64,000 bases of DNA from Bosea sp. RAC05 (GCF_001713455.1 NZ_CP016464.1:3520001-3584000); one strand, 5' to 3'. Positions 10,161-19,088 are shown, counted from the first letter of the stretch. Numbers and translations: made by a program. The notes: a model not told the origin generated them from the letters alone.

Positions 10161-11129
10161 CCGCGCCGGCGGGCGCGGTCGGCCCCCGTCGCAGGACGAG
10201 GCGCGGGAACAGCGCCGCCCCTTCCCTTCTCCCCTCGCGGGAGAGGCGCCGGACCCGCGGGGAACCCCTCTCCTGTAAGGAGAGGGGCAGGGGTGAGGTG
10301 TCGGCCCTTTGACGCGGGAGCCGCACCCTGACTGCAGCCGCGGTGAGGTTGGCCGTCCGCTGGTCCAGCGGCCATCCCCTCACCCCTGCCCTTCTCACGG
10401 ATCTCGGGCCTGCCCGAGATCAGCTCTCAGAGTGTCGAAGTCGGCAACAGCCGACTTCGATGCGGGAGAGGGGTTCCTCGCGCCTCACCTTGAATACGCA
10501 CACCAAATCCCCGCCCGCGCTCGCACGCGGCGGATGTCATGAGGGGCAGCGGAGCGCCGCGAGGCGCGTAGCAGAGAATCCGCATCCGTTGAGCCAGGAT
10601 GCGGCGCGGATGGATTGAGCCACCATCCGCACGCCCCGTGGCGCTCCGCTTGTCGGCGATTTCGGACCTCGGGCCGCGCTTATCGGGTCGAAGGCCATCC
10701 ATCGCCGCGAGCCCTCGGGCGCCAGTTCCCCTCATCGGGTTGTCGCGCCGTCAGGCATGGGACGAAGGCGTGATGCCAGCCACCTTTCCAGCGAGCTCCT
10801 CGCACAGGGATCGTATTGTCCCCAGGGCGGTGCCCCGAAGCCTCCCGGGAGTGGATCGTGACTCCACCCGCAGGCGCCGCCCCCACCCCCACCAACGGCA
10901 CACCTCCGGATGGCTGCCCCTCGGGGATGAGGTGGGGCGATTATGGGTGTGGTTGGCGGGGCGGGGATAAATCACAGGCCGTCGAACATGATCGAACCGA
11001 TCGTCGGAAACTCCCAGATCGGTGATTAAAATCGGCAGCGCTGTGATTGTTTTTTGTCAGCTAGTTGCAGAGACTGCCGTCATCCCGCTAATCGGATGTC
11101 GTGCAGCCGGATCAAGAGGGCGGGTTGAC
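10161..11129. other. Long non-coding stretch with repeats at the island edge
   Basis: This 970-base stretch has no convincing gene on either strand. Its first 320 bases are palindromic repeat units (annotated separately). The part from 10540 to 10660 holds short inverted GC-rich segments (AGCGGAGCGCCGC against GTGGCGCTCCGCTT), and 10660-11000 shows nothing recognisable. From about 10980 the base composition turns AT-richer, which marks the left edge of the insertion carrying the methyltransferase pair. No tRNA or integrase was found at this edge. Confidence 0.6.
10215..10480. repeat. Intergenic palindromic repeat elements (inverted pair)
   Basis: Two related elements face each other. The first ends GGAGAGGGGCAGGGGTGAGG (10279-10298). 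The second begins with its near reverse complement, CCTCACCCCTGCCCTTCTC (10378-10396). Inside the second are two perfect hairpins: GATCTCGGGC/GCCCGAGATC at 10400-10421 and TCGAAGTCGGC/GCCGACTTCGA at 10435-10460. The pattern resembles REP/BIME-like elements found between genes in Hyphomicrobiales. No coding role is apparent. Confidence 0.7.
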
Positions 11130-11921
11130 TTGAAGCCTTTCATAAAGTGGGCAGGCGGAAAACGCTGGCTGCTCAACGACCCCAGCTTTGGTCTGCCAAG
11201 CTTTGACGGGCGGTACATTGAACCGTTCCTGGGCGGCGGCGCGGTATTCTTTCACCTTGCTCCGGCGCAGGCAATCCTATCTGATGTGAATGATCGCTTG
11301 ATCGCTACCTATCGTTCGATCCGCGATGAGTGGCAACCGGTTCAGGCTTGCCTGTCCGAATATGATCAGAAGCATTCGAAAGATTTTTATTATGAGGAAA
11401 GAGCGCGCCAGCACGCAGAGCCATATCGTCAAGCGGCTCAGTTTCTTTACCTCAATCGCACGTGCTTCAACGGTCTGTACCGCGAGAACCTCAGGGGGCA
11501 GTTCAACGTGCCGCTAGGCTCGAAAGTACAGGTGACGCTGGTCGACGATGATTTCCGGAAGGCAAGCGAATTGCTGGCGCGGGCCGACCTGCGGACGAGC
11601 GACTTCGAGCCCGTTGTCGACGAGGCCCGAGAAGGCGATCTGTTGTTTCTCGATCCGCCCTACACCACCGCCCACAATTGCAATGGCTTCGTAAAGTATA
11701 ACCAGAAGATCTTCAGTTGGGATGATCAGAAGCGCCTGATGAACGCAGTCAGCGGGGCCAGGCGGCGCGGGGCAAAGGTTGTGCTGACCAATGCCGACCA
11801 CCCGAGCATCCATGCGCTGTACGTCGACCTCGGTGTGCCACAGGTTGTTTCGCGACCGTCAGTTATCGCTGGTTCTGCTAATTCTCGGCGCGGCACCACC
11901 GAGGCGCTGTTCATTTTCTAG
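11130..11921 (+). CDS. Dam-type DNA adenine-N6 methyltransferase
   Basis: This protein of about 263 residues is of the D12 class (Dam family, alpha-group order). Motif X is KWAGGK at residues 6-11, the SAM-binding motif I is EPFLGGGAVFF near 31-41, and the catalytic DPPY is at 175-178. RTCFNGLYRENLRGQFNVPL is the typical insert before the target-recognition region. The chosen start is TTG 11130, which begins LKPFIKWAGGK like the family and has AGAGGG upstream. A GTG at 11022 would add 36 residues without similarity. It is AT-richer than the surrounding genes and lies 30 bases before a nuclease/DGQHR gene, so it probably marks self DNA within a two-gene system. The target site is unknown. Confidence 0.85.
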   Translation: MKPFIKWAGGKRWLLNDPSFGLPSFDGRYIEPFLGGGAVFFHLAPAQAILSDVNDRLIATYRSIRDEWQPVQACLSEYDQKHSKDFYYEERARQHAEPYRQAAQFLYLNRTCFNGLYRENLRGQFNVPLGSKVQVTLVDDDFRKASELLARADLRTSDFEPVVDEAREGDLLFLDPPYTTAHNCNGFVKYNQKIFSWDDQKRLMNAVSGARRRGAKVVLTNADHPSIHALYVDLGVPQVVSRPSVIAGSANSRRGTTEALFIF

Positions 11922-11951
11922 TTTCGGACGTCGTGCAGGAATGAGGAAACT

Positions 11952-14297
11952 GTGCCGTTTATTGATCCCGCCGAAGCGGTTTCGCTTCGCAACAAAATGA
12001 GCTCAGACAAGTCGCAGCTGGGCAAAATCTTTGCTGCGAAGTCCGCAAAATTTCAAACCCGGAACGTCGACCATAGTCTGGTCGATGGGCTGCTAGAGGC
12101 GGGCTGGGAAGAATTCGGCGCGCCGCTCAAGACCAAAACTAGGCTGCGCAAGGCTAAAAGCCACAACGTACAGTTCGAGGATGACATCTGGTGTCAGCTT
12201 TATAGGCTTGGCTACCGACAGCTTAACGTCGACGAAACGTTCTGCTTGCCATTCGGTCAGAGCTCTGCAGAGAAAAAGCAGATCGACGTTGTTGCGATCA
12301 ATGATGACACGGTGCTGCTCGTCGAATGCAAGTCCAGCGAAGCACCAGCGAAGGCTCCATCCTACAAAACCGAATTCGACGCGCTACGCTTGCGCCTCGA
12401 CGGCTTTCGCAAATCGATCGATCAGTCATTCGGCCCCGGTCGCCGGATAAAATATCTCTTTGCGACACGCAACCTACGGTTGGCGCGCGATTCCGCTGAC
12501 GTAATCAGGCTGAATGAGGCCGGCGGATTCTATTACAACGATAATACGTTTGAATATGTCGATAGCCTGATCAAGGCGTACCGCGATGCTGCACACTATC
12601 AATTCATGGGCCTACTCATGAAGGGGCAGCAGATCAACAAAGACAAGATCGAGGTTCCCGCCATCGAAGGCACCATGGGAAACAAAACGTATTATATGTT
12701 CTCGCTCGAACCCCAGACCCTGCTTAAGATCGGATTTGTACTGCACCGGACCCGCGCGAACGAATCGGAAATGCCGACCTATCAGCGGCTGCTTTTGCCG
12801 TCGCGACTGAAGGGCATCACCAAATTTATCGATGGGGGCGGCTATTTTCCCAATTCGGCGATCCTCAATTTCAATGAACGCGAAGCGAAACTTGAATTTC
12901 AGGGGCAGGCGCGATCCAAGGATTCGGCGTCGCGTACTGGCTTGCTAAAAATCCCGAATGCGTTTGCGATCGCCTATATCATAGACGGCCAGCACCGCAT
13001 CTACGGTTACGCAAATTCGAGGTTCAAAGGAAGCAACACCATCCCGGTCGTAGCTTTCAAGAATCTTGATCCGGGTGATCAACTCGAACTTTTTATGCAA
13101 ATCAACGAAAACCAGAAGGCGGTGAGCCCGACTTTGCGGATCACGCTTGAAGAGGACCTGTACTGGAACGCCAGTCGCCTGGATTCGAGGTTGAAGGCGC
13201 TGCGCTCGTCAGTGATCCGCGCATTGGGCGGCGACACATCTGGTCCGCTCTACAACAAGATTTCGCTTGGCGAGGACAAGGCTGCGCTCCAGGCAAAGCC
13301 GTTCGCCGACGCACTGCTCAGGTGTAAATTACTACCAGAAGGAAGAGGCAATAGATTCGTCGACGGGACCACAGCAACGTCGCTCTACGAAGCGGCCAAC
13401 GTCGACTATAACGCAGAGATGATGAAGGCGCGCGATCGCACCGTCGGTCTCATCAATGCATGCTACGAGCTCTGCGAGGAGGTCTTGAATCCGGATCAGG
13501 AAGCATTCCAAACCTACATCCTCTCAAACCGCGGCAGCTTCGCATTTGTTTCTTTAATCGGTGATCTCCATGCCTTTGAGACAGACCGTGGTTTTATCTC
13601 CATCAAATCGACCACCGCCGAGCGGATCGCGGCGCTCGAAAAATATCTGCTCGTGCTGTTCAAAGCGTTGCAGACAATCTCGCCTGAGAACGCCGAAGCT
13701 TTGACGGGCAAGCTCGGTAGTGGCGCGGAAACCACGTGGCTGCGGATTTTTCAGGGCTATATCCACGCCAAGTTTGCCGACTACAATCCGCCGGAACTTC
13801 AGGATTGGAAGGAGCGGCAGGACAAGGCGCTGCAGACTGAGGGCCGGGAACTGGGCACGCGGATTGAGCGCCACATGAAGCATTTCATTATCGGTCAGTT
13901 GAAGGCCCTGTTCGGTGAGAATTGGGACATCGAGATCGGATCGATCCAGCGCGACTGTGAGACGCGTGCGAAAGAGCAAATGGAAAAGAGCTATAAGGAG
14001 GGACTGGGGCGCCTCGAAATACCTTGGACCGATCAATTTTTCATCAAGGACTACAAAACAATCATCGAGAAGTACTGGACGAAAGTACCTGAATTAAAAA
14101 CGAACGCCCAGTCGTTCGAGCAGCATTTTTCAATTGATGTCGGCCACGGATTCGGCAGCAAATCTGATAAGATAAAGTGGATTTCTCTTTTCAATACGCT
14201 ACGCAATAACTGGGCGCATGAGGGAACGAAGGAAAAGGGCCTGAACAAGAGTGATGTCGATTTTCTTTCAAAAGTTCACCGCAAGCTCGGCTTGTAG
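11952..14297 (+). CDS. Large DGQHR (DndB-like) protein with nuclease-like N-terminus and HEPN-like C-terminus
   Basis: This 781-residue protein follows the methyltransferase by 30 bases. Three parts can be seen. Residues 60-215 hold a PD-(D/E)XK-like signature: Asp112 in QIDVVAI and Glu125-Cys-Lys127 in LLVECKS, at the spacing usual for restriction-type nucleases. Residues 225-480 hold a DGQHR domain (D345-R349 in YIIDGQHRIYGY, then QINENQKAVSPTL), as in DndB and related ParB-like proteins of DNA-modification systems. The C-terminus has RNNWAH at 751-756, an Rx4H motif like the HEPN RNase core of Swt1-type domains. GTG 11952 has AGGA upstream; ATG 11997 is an alternative. I infer a restriction or abortive-infection effector. 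No dndACDE genes are present. Confidence 0.75.
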   Translation: MPFIDPAEAVSLRNKMSSDKSQLGKIFAAKSAKFQTRNVDHSLVDGLLEAGWEEFGAPLKTKTRLRKAKSHNVQFEDDIWCQLYRLGYRQLNVDETFCLPFGQSSAEKKQIDVVAINDDTVLLVECKSSEAPAKAPSYKTEFDALRLRLDGFRKSIDQSFGPGRRIKYLFATRNLRLARDSADVIRLNEAGGFYYNDNTFEYVDSLIKAYRDAAHYQFMGLLMKGQQINKDKIEVPAIEGTMGNKTYYMFSLEPQTLLKIGFVLHRTRANESEMPTYQRLLLPSRLKGITKFIDGGGYFPNSAILNFNEREAKLEFQGQARSKDSASRTGLLKIPNAFAIAYIIDGQHRIYGYANSRFKGSNTIPVVAFKNLDPGDQLELFMQINENQKAVSPTLRITLEEDLYWNASRLDSRLKALRSSVIRALGGDTSGPLYNKISLGEDKAALQAKPFADALLRCKLLPEGRGNRFVDGTTATSLYEAANVDYNAEMMKARDRTVGLINACYELCEEVLNPDQEAFQTYILSNRGSFAFVSLIGDLHAFETDRGFISIKSTTAERIAALEKYLLVLFKALQTISPENAEALTGKLGSGAETTWLRIFQGYIHAKFADYNPPELQDWKERQDKALQTEGRELGTRIERHMKHFIIGQLKALFGENWDIEIGSIQRDCETRAKEQMEKSYKEGLGRLEIPWTDQFFIKDYKTIIEKYWTKVPELKTNAQSFEQHFSIDVGHGFGSKSDKIKWISLFNTLRNNWAHEGTKEKGLNKSDVDFLSKVHRKLGL

Positions 14298-14825
14298 CGC
14301 GAGCGTTGCCACTTTCTTTACCGACGAGAGCCGCCGGCTCCGCAATCACCTGAGAATGACAAACCGCAAAATCGAGCCAGTCGATCCTCGGCTGTAACGA
14401 CCGGCGACAGACTACTTTGATCTATTCGCGGCCGTAAGGAGCCAGTCCGCGAACGGCCTGTTACCGGACGCTCGGACACTCACTTTGCGAGGTCCGCTTC
14501 TGGGCACATCGCATCCCCTCCCCCCACAAAAAACCCCGCCTCGGGAGAGAGCGGGGTTTTCTGTCGGCCGCTCGCCCTGAAGGCTTGGGGAGCGTGGCGG
14601 GGCGGCCGGTGGGGTGGCGGCTCGGGAGAGACCGCCGGCCGGCTGGCGCGGGGATAAGCGGGGAGCGTTCCGCGCCGGCCGGGATGGGGGAAATCGTGTC
14701 GGTGAGATCCTTCGTGAGGGGCCTGGGGAAGCCGCCGGCCTTGGTCCATCCTCGGGCGGCGTCCCGCCCTTCGGTGGATCCCGGGACGGCAGGCCGCCCG
14801 GGCTGACGTCGTGTCCGGGTGAGGG
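14298..14825. other. Non-coding right edge of the island
   Basis: No gene is convincing here. The first 200 bases keep the island's lower GC. After the hairpin at 14530-14560 the sequence returns to the high GC of the flagellar region. A small minus-strand frame at 14480-14749 has low-complexity proline/arginine content and no ribosome-binding site, so it is not called. No direct repeats or integrase remnants were found. Confidence 0.5.
14530..14560. terminator. Bidirectional hairpin terminator
   Basis: The stem AAAACCCCGC / GCGGGGTTTT with an 11-base loop has A and T runs on its flanks. It can therefore stop transcription arriving from the island gene on the plus strand and from flgH on the minus strand. 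Confidence 0.8.
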
Positions 14826-15635
14826 TTAGAACGGCAGCAGGATGTCCATCACCTGCTGGCCGTAGCGCGGCTGCTGGACGTCGGTGATCTGGCCGCGGCC
14901 GCCATAGGCGATGCGGGCCTGGGCGATCTTGGTCGATTCGATGGTGTTGTCGCTCTCGATGTCCTCCGGCCGGATCACGCCGGCGACGATCAGCTCGCGC
15001 ACCTCGAAATTCACCCGGATCTCCTGCTTGCCCTCGATCACGAGGTTGCCGTTGGGCAGCGTCTGGGTGACGACAGCGGCGACGTTCGTCGCCAGCGTCT
15101 CGGAGCGGTTGACCGAGCCCGCGCCCTCGCTCGAGGCGGCGGAGTCGAGCTTGAGCAGCGAGCCGGCGCTGGCGCCGTCGGGCAGGTATTTGTCGAGCTT
15201 GTTCTCGTAGCCGAGGAAGTTGTCGGCGCCGACATCCTCGCCGTTCTTGCGGCTGCGCTTGGTCGTGTTGTTGAGCTGCGCCTTGTCGGTGACCTTGACC
15301 TTGACGGTCACGAGATCGCCGACGAGCCGGGCGCGCTGGTCCTTGAAGAAGGCGCGGGAGCCCGTGCGCCAGAGCGAGTTCGGCGCGTAGGAGGCGTGCT
15401 CCATCGCCGGCATCGGCATCTGCACGGGCTTGTAGCCCTTGCTCGCGGTCGGGTCCTCGATCGGCGAGAGCGCGGGGGCGGCGCCGACATTGGCGAGCCG
15501 GTCGGCGGCGCCGCAGGCGCTGAGCGAGACGCCCAGCAGCAGCAGGCCGGCGATGCGGGCCCCGCTGCGGAGGGGGGTGCGGGGGGTGGGGTTCGCGACA
15601 GGGATCATGGCACTCATCCGGTTTCCGGAGGACAT
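14826..15635 (-). CDS. flgH: Flagellar L-ring protein FlgH
   Basis: This 269-residue outer-membrane lipoprotein forms the L-ring of the basal body. The signal peptide ends with the lipobox LSAC (cysteine near residue 41). The conserved body contains SLWRTGSRAFFKDQRARLVG and DLVTVKVKV. The C-terminus is QPRYGQQVMDILLPF, typical of FlgH. The start at 15635 overlaps the flgA stop by one base, which suggests coupling. Later in-frame ATGs would give a shorter, more usual signal peptide. It is the last gene of flgF-flgG-flgA-flgH. Confidence 0.92.
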   Translation of the reverse strand: MSSGNRMSAMIPVANPTPRTPLRSGARIAGLLLLGVSLSACGAADRLANVGAAPALSPIEDPTASKGYKPVQMPMPAMEHASYAPNSLWRTGSRAFFKDQRARLVGDLVTVKVKVTDKAQLNNTTKRSRKNGEDVGADNFLGYENKLDKYLPDGASAGSLLKLDSAASSEGAGSVNRSETLATNVAAVVTQTLPNGNLVIEGKQEIRVNFEVRELIVAGVIRPEDIESDNTIESTKIAQARIAYGGRGQITDVQQPRYGQQVMDILLPF

Positions 15636-16705
15636 CAGGGCGCGCTGGCGACGCGGCCGGAGGCGGACGCCTGGATCGAGATCCGGCCGGGCCCGCTCAC
15701 CGTGCCGTGCAGCACGCGCTTGGACTGGGGGTTGGTGACGCTGACGACATCGCCCATCGCGCCGGCCTCTCCGGCCCGGCCGCGCATGGTGATGGTCAGG
15801 CCGCGGGATTCGTAGACCAGCGTAACCAGGTCGCCCTTGGCGACGATCTCCTCGCGGCGCAGATCGCCGGCCCGCAGCGGCGCCCCGGCCATCAGGGCCC
15901 GGGTCGCGACCTTGTCGATGGCGACGCGCGGATCGCCGATCAGATCGGTCACCTGGCCGTCGCGCGGGCGGCGCTCGACCACGACATCGGCCTTGCCCAG
16001 GGTCTCGCCGCGGGCAATCGCGCGCCTGGGCACGATCACCTCGACGGTCTCGACCAGCTGGCCGGCGATGCGGACCGGCTTCAGGCGCAGCGCCATGCTG
16101 CCGGGCACCGTCACCCGGGCCTGCAGGCGCCGCGTGCGGGCGTCATAGGCGAGATCGCTCACCACGGCCTCGCCGGTCAGCTCGGGCTCGACCGCAATCG
16201 TCGGCGCGCCGCCGTCGATGGTCAGGGCGAAGGCGCGGGCATCGACGCCGTAGCGCTCCTGCAGCCCGGTCTTCACGGCCTCCTCGATGTCCGACGCCAT
16301 GACGCGGCGCGCCGCGCGGGTGACGACGACCTGCGCCTGGCCGGCGCCCTCGAGCTCGGCGGCCGACGTGATGATGCCGGCCCCGCGCGCCGCCTCGACG
16401 ATGCGCGCGACCTGGATCGTGCCGGTCTCGCCCAGCGCCGGCGCCCGGAAGGCCGGAGTCTGGGCCGCCTCGAGGCCGAGCCCGGCGATCAGGTCGCCGA
16501 AGGAGACGAGATCGCGCGACAGGGTGATGTCTGAGCGCAGCTGCAGGCGGCTCGGCCGGGCCGGCACGGCCGCCGGCGCCGGGGCCGTCGCGAGCGCGGC
16601 CACCGCGACGGCGGGACGGGTCGGCGACGGCGCCTGCGCGGCGGCGGCCTGGGCGCCGAGCAGCAGCGCGGCGGCGAGCGAAAGGCAAAGCGTGGAGCGG
16701 GTCAT
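15635..16705 (-). CDS. flgA: Flagellar P-ring assembly chaperone FlgA
   Basis: This 356-residue periplasmic chaperone for P-ring formation has a signal peptide at residues 1-23. A low-complexity Ala/Pro linker follows, then an SAF-like domain. The family C-terminus is present: ARGETLGKADVVVERRPRDG, ALMAGAPLRAGDLRREEIV, KGDLVTLVYESRGLTITMRG and NPQSKRVLHGTVSGPG. It is longer than enterobacterial FlgA because of extra N-terminal sequence, as is common in alphaproteobacteria. It lies between flgG (17 bases) and flgH (overlap). Confidence 0.92.
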   Translation of the reverse strand: MTRSTLCLSLAAALLLGAQAAAAQAPSPTRPAVAVAALATAPAPAAVPARPSRLQLRSDITLSRDLVSFGDLIAGLGLEAAQTPAFRAPALGETGTIQVARIVEAARGAGIITSAAELEGAGQAQVVVTRAARRVMASDIEEAVKTGLQERYGVDARAFALTIDGGAPTIAVEPELTGEAVVSDLAYDARTRRLQARVTVPGSMALRLKPVRIAGQLVETVEVIVPRRAIARGETLGKADVVVERRPRDGQVTDLIGDPRVAIDKVATRALMAGAPLRAGDLRREEIVAKGDLVTLVYESRGLTITMRGRAGEAGAMGDVVSVTNPQSKRVLHGTVSGPGRISIQASASGRVASAP

Positions 16706-16722
16706 GAGCGTCAGCCTCCCGA

Positions 16723-17514
16723 TCAGCCGCGGAACATCGAGGTCGTCGCCGACATCATCTGGTCGGCGGCGGTGATGACCTTGGAGTTCATCTCGTAGGC
16801 GCGCTGCGCCGCGATCAGCGAGGACAGCTCGGTGACCGCCTGGACGTTGCCCTCTTCGAGATAGTTCTGCTGCAGCGTGCCGAAGCCCTCGCCGCCGCCG
16901 AAGCCGTCGATCGGCTGGCCCGAGGCCGCCGTCTCGATGAACAGGTTGTCGCCGATCGATTCCAGGCCGACCTTGTTGACGAAGCGCACGAGCTGGATCT
17001 GGCCGATCTGCTGCGGCGCCGCCTGGCCGGGCAGCGATACCTCGACCGCGCCCTGCGTGTTGATGCTGACGCTGGTGGCGTTGTTGGGCACCGTGATGCC
17101 CGGCTCGACCTGGTAGCCGTCGCGGGTGACGAGCTGGCCCTGGGAGTCGAGGTCGAAGGAGCCGTCGCGGGTGTAGGTCGTGCGGCCGTCGGGCATGCGG
17201 ACGCGGAAGAAGCCCTCGCCCCGGATGGCGAGATCGTACTGCTTCTCGGTCGAGGACAGGTTGCCCTGCGTCATCACCCGGCCGGTCGAGACCGTCTTGA
17301 CGCCCGAGCCGACGAAGGTGCCGGCGGGCACCTGCGTGTTCTGGTCCGAGGTCGCCGAGCCGGCGCGCCGGAAGTTCTCGTAGAGCAGGTCCTGGAAATG
17401 GACGCGCTGGCGCTTGTAGCCGGTGGTGCGGACGTTGGCGATGTTGTTGGAGATGACCTGGACGTTGAGTTCCTGGGCCATCATGCCGGTGGCGGCGGTC
17501 TGAAGGGCGCGCAT
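16723..17514 (-). CDS. flgG: Flagellar distal rod protein FlgG
   Basis: This 263-residue protein has the usual FlgG length and forms the distal rod. The N-terminal rod motif is MRALQTAATGMMAQELNVQV followed by ISNNIANVRTTGYKRQR. The C-terminus EEGNVQAVTELSSLIAAQRA is the D0 helix region shared by rod and hook proteins. It follows flgF by 22 bases in the flgFGAH operon. Confidence 0.96.
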   Translation of the reverse strand: MRALQTAATGMMAQELNVQVISNNIANVRTTGYKRQRVHFQDLLYENFRRAGSATSDQNTQVPAGTFVGSGVKTVSTGRVMTQGNLSSTEKQYDLAIRGEGFFRVRMPDGRTTYTRDGSFDLDSQGQLVTRDGYQVEPGITVPNNATSVSINTQGAVEVSLPGQAAPQQIGQIQLVRFVNKVGLESIGDNLFIETAASGQPIDGFGGGEGFGTLQQNYLEEGNVQAVTELSSLIAAQRAYEMNSKVITAADQMMSATTSMFRG

Positions 17515-17536
17515 GGCTTAAGGTTCCTGTCCTGGA

Positions 17537-18280
17537 TCAGGCCTGCTGGTCGGCCAGGCGCGAAATCGCCTTGCTGCGCAGCTCGTCGGCCTTCGACAGC
17601 ATGTTGGCGACGTTCTGATAGGAGCGCTGGACCTCCATCAGGCGGGTCATCTCGATCACGGCCTTGACGTTGGAGCGCTCGACCGCGCCGGGCTCGAGCC
17701 GCGCCTCGGGCCCCGCCGGCAGCGGTGGCGTTGCCGAAGCGAACAGGTTGGCCCCTTCGCTGCTGAGCAGGCGGGCATCGGCGAAACGCACCATGCGCAG
17801 CTTGCCGCTCTGGCCCTGGTCGGTGGAGACCGTGCCGTCGGGCGCGATCCGCGGATTGCTGTCGGACGCGCCGAAGTTGATCGGGCCGCCATCGCCCAGC
17901 ACCGGCTGGCCCGACTGCGTCACGAGCTGGCCCCGGGCGTTGATGTCGAGCGAGCCGGCGCGGGTGTAGCGGTCGCCGGCCGGGGTCTGCACGACGAGGA
18001 AGACGTCGCCGCGCAGGGCGACGTCGAGCGGGTTGCCCGTGCGCTCGACCGCGCCCTGCGACAGGTCGATCGGCGTGCCCTTGTCGACGACGAAGGACAA
18101 CGGCTTGTCGGCCGGCTTGAAGCTGTCGGCGCTGGCCTTGGGCATGATGAATTCGTTGAAACGCGCCGAGCGCGTCTTGAAGCCGTTCGTGCTGACATTC
18201 GCCATGTTGTTGGCGATGACATCCAGCTCTCGCCTCAGAGCCATCTGACGCGACAGGCCGACGAGAAGCGCGTTCTCCAC
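17537..18280 (-). CDS. flgF: Flagellar proximal rod protein FlgF
   Basis: This 247-residue rod protein starts with GTG at 18280 (MENALLVGLSRQMALRRELD). It has a GGGAG ribosome-binding site and the family motif VIANNMANVSTNGFKT. The C-terminal EPGAVERSNVKAVIEMTRLM is the usual D0 helix. An in-frame ATG at 18340 would add 20 residues that do not belong to the family and would sit on the promoter. It is the first gene of flgF-G-A-H and has a consensus sigma-54-type promoter 73 bases upstream of its start codon. Confidence 0.94.
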   Translation of the reverse strand: MENALLVGLSRQMALRRELDVIANNMANVSTNGFKTRSARFNEFIMPKASADSFKPADKPLSFVVDKGTPIDLSQGAVERTGNPLDVALRGDVFLVVQTPAGDRYTRAGSLDINARGQLVTQSGQPVLGDGGPINFGASDSNPRIAPDGTVSTDQGQSGKLRMVRFADARLLSSEGANLFASATPPLPAGPEARLEPGAVERSNVKAVIEMTRLMEVQRSYQNVANMLSKADELRSKAISRLADQQA

Positions 18281-18352
18281 GGCGTGGTCTCCCGATTGTC
18301 GTTCCGTGGCCGTTTCGACGCTCCCCAGCGCAGCGGCCACATCTCCGGATCC

Positions 18353-18367
18353 GCAAGCGCCGTGCCA
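18353..18367 (-). promoter_or_regulatory. Sigma-54-type promoter of flgFGAH
   Basis: On the minus strand the sequence reads TGGCACGGCGCTTGC, an exact match to the TGGCACG-N4-TTGC consensus with GG and GC separated by 10 bases. It lies 73 bases upstream of the flgF start codon, leaving a leader of about 60 bases. In Caulobacter, rod and hook operons use such promoters with the activator FlbD. Confidence 0.8.
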
Positions 18368-18484
18368 GGATGGTTAATCCGGTCAAGCCACTGTTTTCAA
18401 ACGATAATCATGGCCGGATCGGTTGGTGCGGACCCTGCAGGGTGCGGCCGGGCGGCAAGATCGACCCGGCAGATTTTGCCCTCC

Positions 18485-18500
18485 TTAACGACGCGTTAAC
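18485..18500 (+). promoter_or_regulatory. CtrA-type binding site before fliL
   Basis: TTAACGACGCGTTAAC is a perfect TTAA-N7-TTAAC box, the full CtrA recognition sequence. It lies 70 bases before fliL, where CtrA would activate an early flagellar operon. The divergent flgF start is 205 bases away on the other side. Confidence 0.8.
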
Positions 18501-18569
18501 CGTGACTGTTCAGGGTGGCTCAGACGGTCCGCCGCAGGCGGGCCACAAGGCATTCCGGGGCATGCAGCG

Positions 18570-19088
18570 ATGGCGAAGAAGCCCAAACCCGCCGAGGACG
18601 GCGCCCCCGCCGAGGGCGCGGCCGAAGGCGGCGGCAAGAGCAAGAAGAAGCTGATCATCATCGTCGCCGGCGTCCTGGTGCTGGCGGGCGCCGGTGGCGG
18701 CGGCTGGTTCTTCTTCATGAAGAAGCCCTCGCCCGAGCAGATTGCCGCGGCCGAGGCGGCCAAGAACGTCAAGAAGCCGGTCGCCTTCATCGAGATGAAG
18801 GACATGATGATCAGCATCGCCGGGGGCCCGCAGCAGGAGCGCCAGCCGATGATCAAGATCAAGGTCGTGCTGGAGACCGCGGACGCCAAGATTTCCGACG
18901 AGATCAAGCCGCTGCTGCCGCGCGTCGAGGACGCCTTCCAGGTCTTCCTGCGCGAACTGCGCCCCTCCGACCTCGAAGGCTCGGCCGGCATGTACCGCCT
19001 GAAGGAAGAGCTGCTGCGCCGCGTCAACGTCACGGTCTTCCCGGCCAAGATCGACGCGGTGCTGTTCAAGGAACTGCTGATCCAGTGA
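18570..19088 (+). CDS. fliL: Flagellar basal-body protein FliL
   Basis: This 172-residue inner-membrane protein is associated with the stator and switch. It has a lysine-rich cytoplasmic N-terminus and one transmembrane helix (about residues 27-49). The periplasmic domain ends KIDAVLFKELLIQ, as in FliL. It is the first gene of a plus-strand operon with fliM 48 bases downstream, and a perfect CtrA box lies upstream. Confidence 0.9.
   Translation: MAKKPKPAEDGAPAEGAAEGGGKSKKKLIIIVAGVLVLAGAGGGGWFFFMKKPSPEQIAAAEAAKNVKKPVAFIEMKDMMISIAGGPQQERQPMIKIKVVLETADAKISDEIKPLLPRVEDAFQVFLRELRPSDLEGSAGMYRLKEELLRRVNVTVFPAKIDAVLFKELLIQ

Noticed and set aside
10427..10975. Several small open frames in the gap before the methyltransferase
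   Set aside because: They run through palindromic repeats and have atypical codon use, no start signals and no recognisable sequence.
14480..14749. An 89-residue minus-strand frame downstream of flgH
   Set aside because: It spans a terminator hairpin and encodes Pro/Arg-rich low-complexity sequence with no ribosome-binding site.
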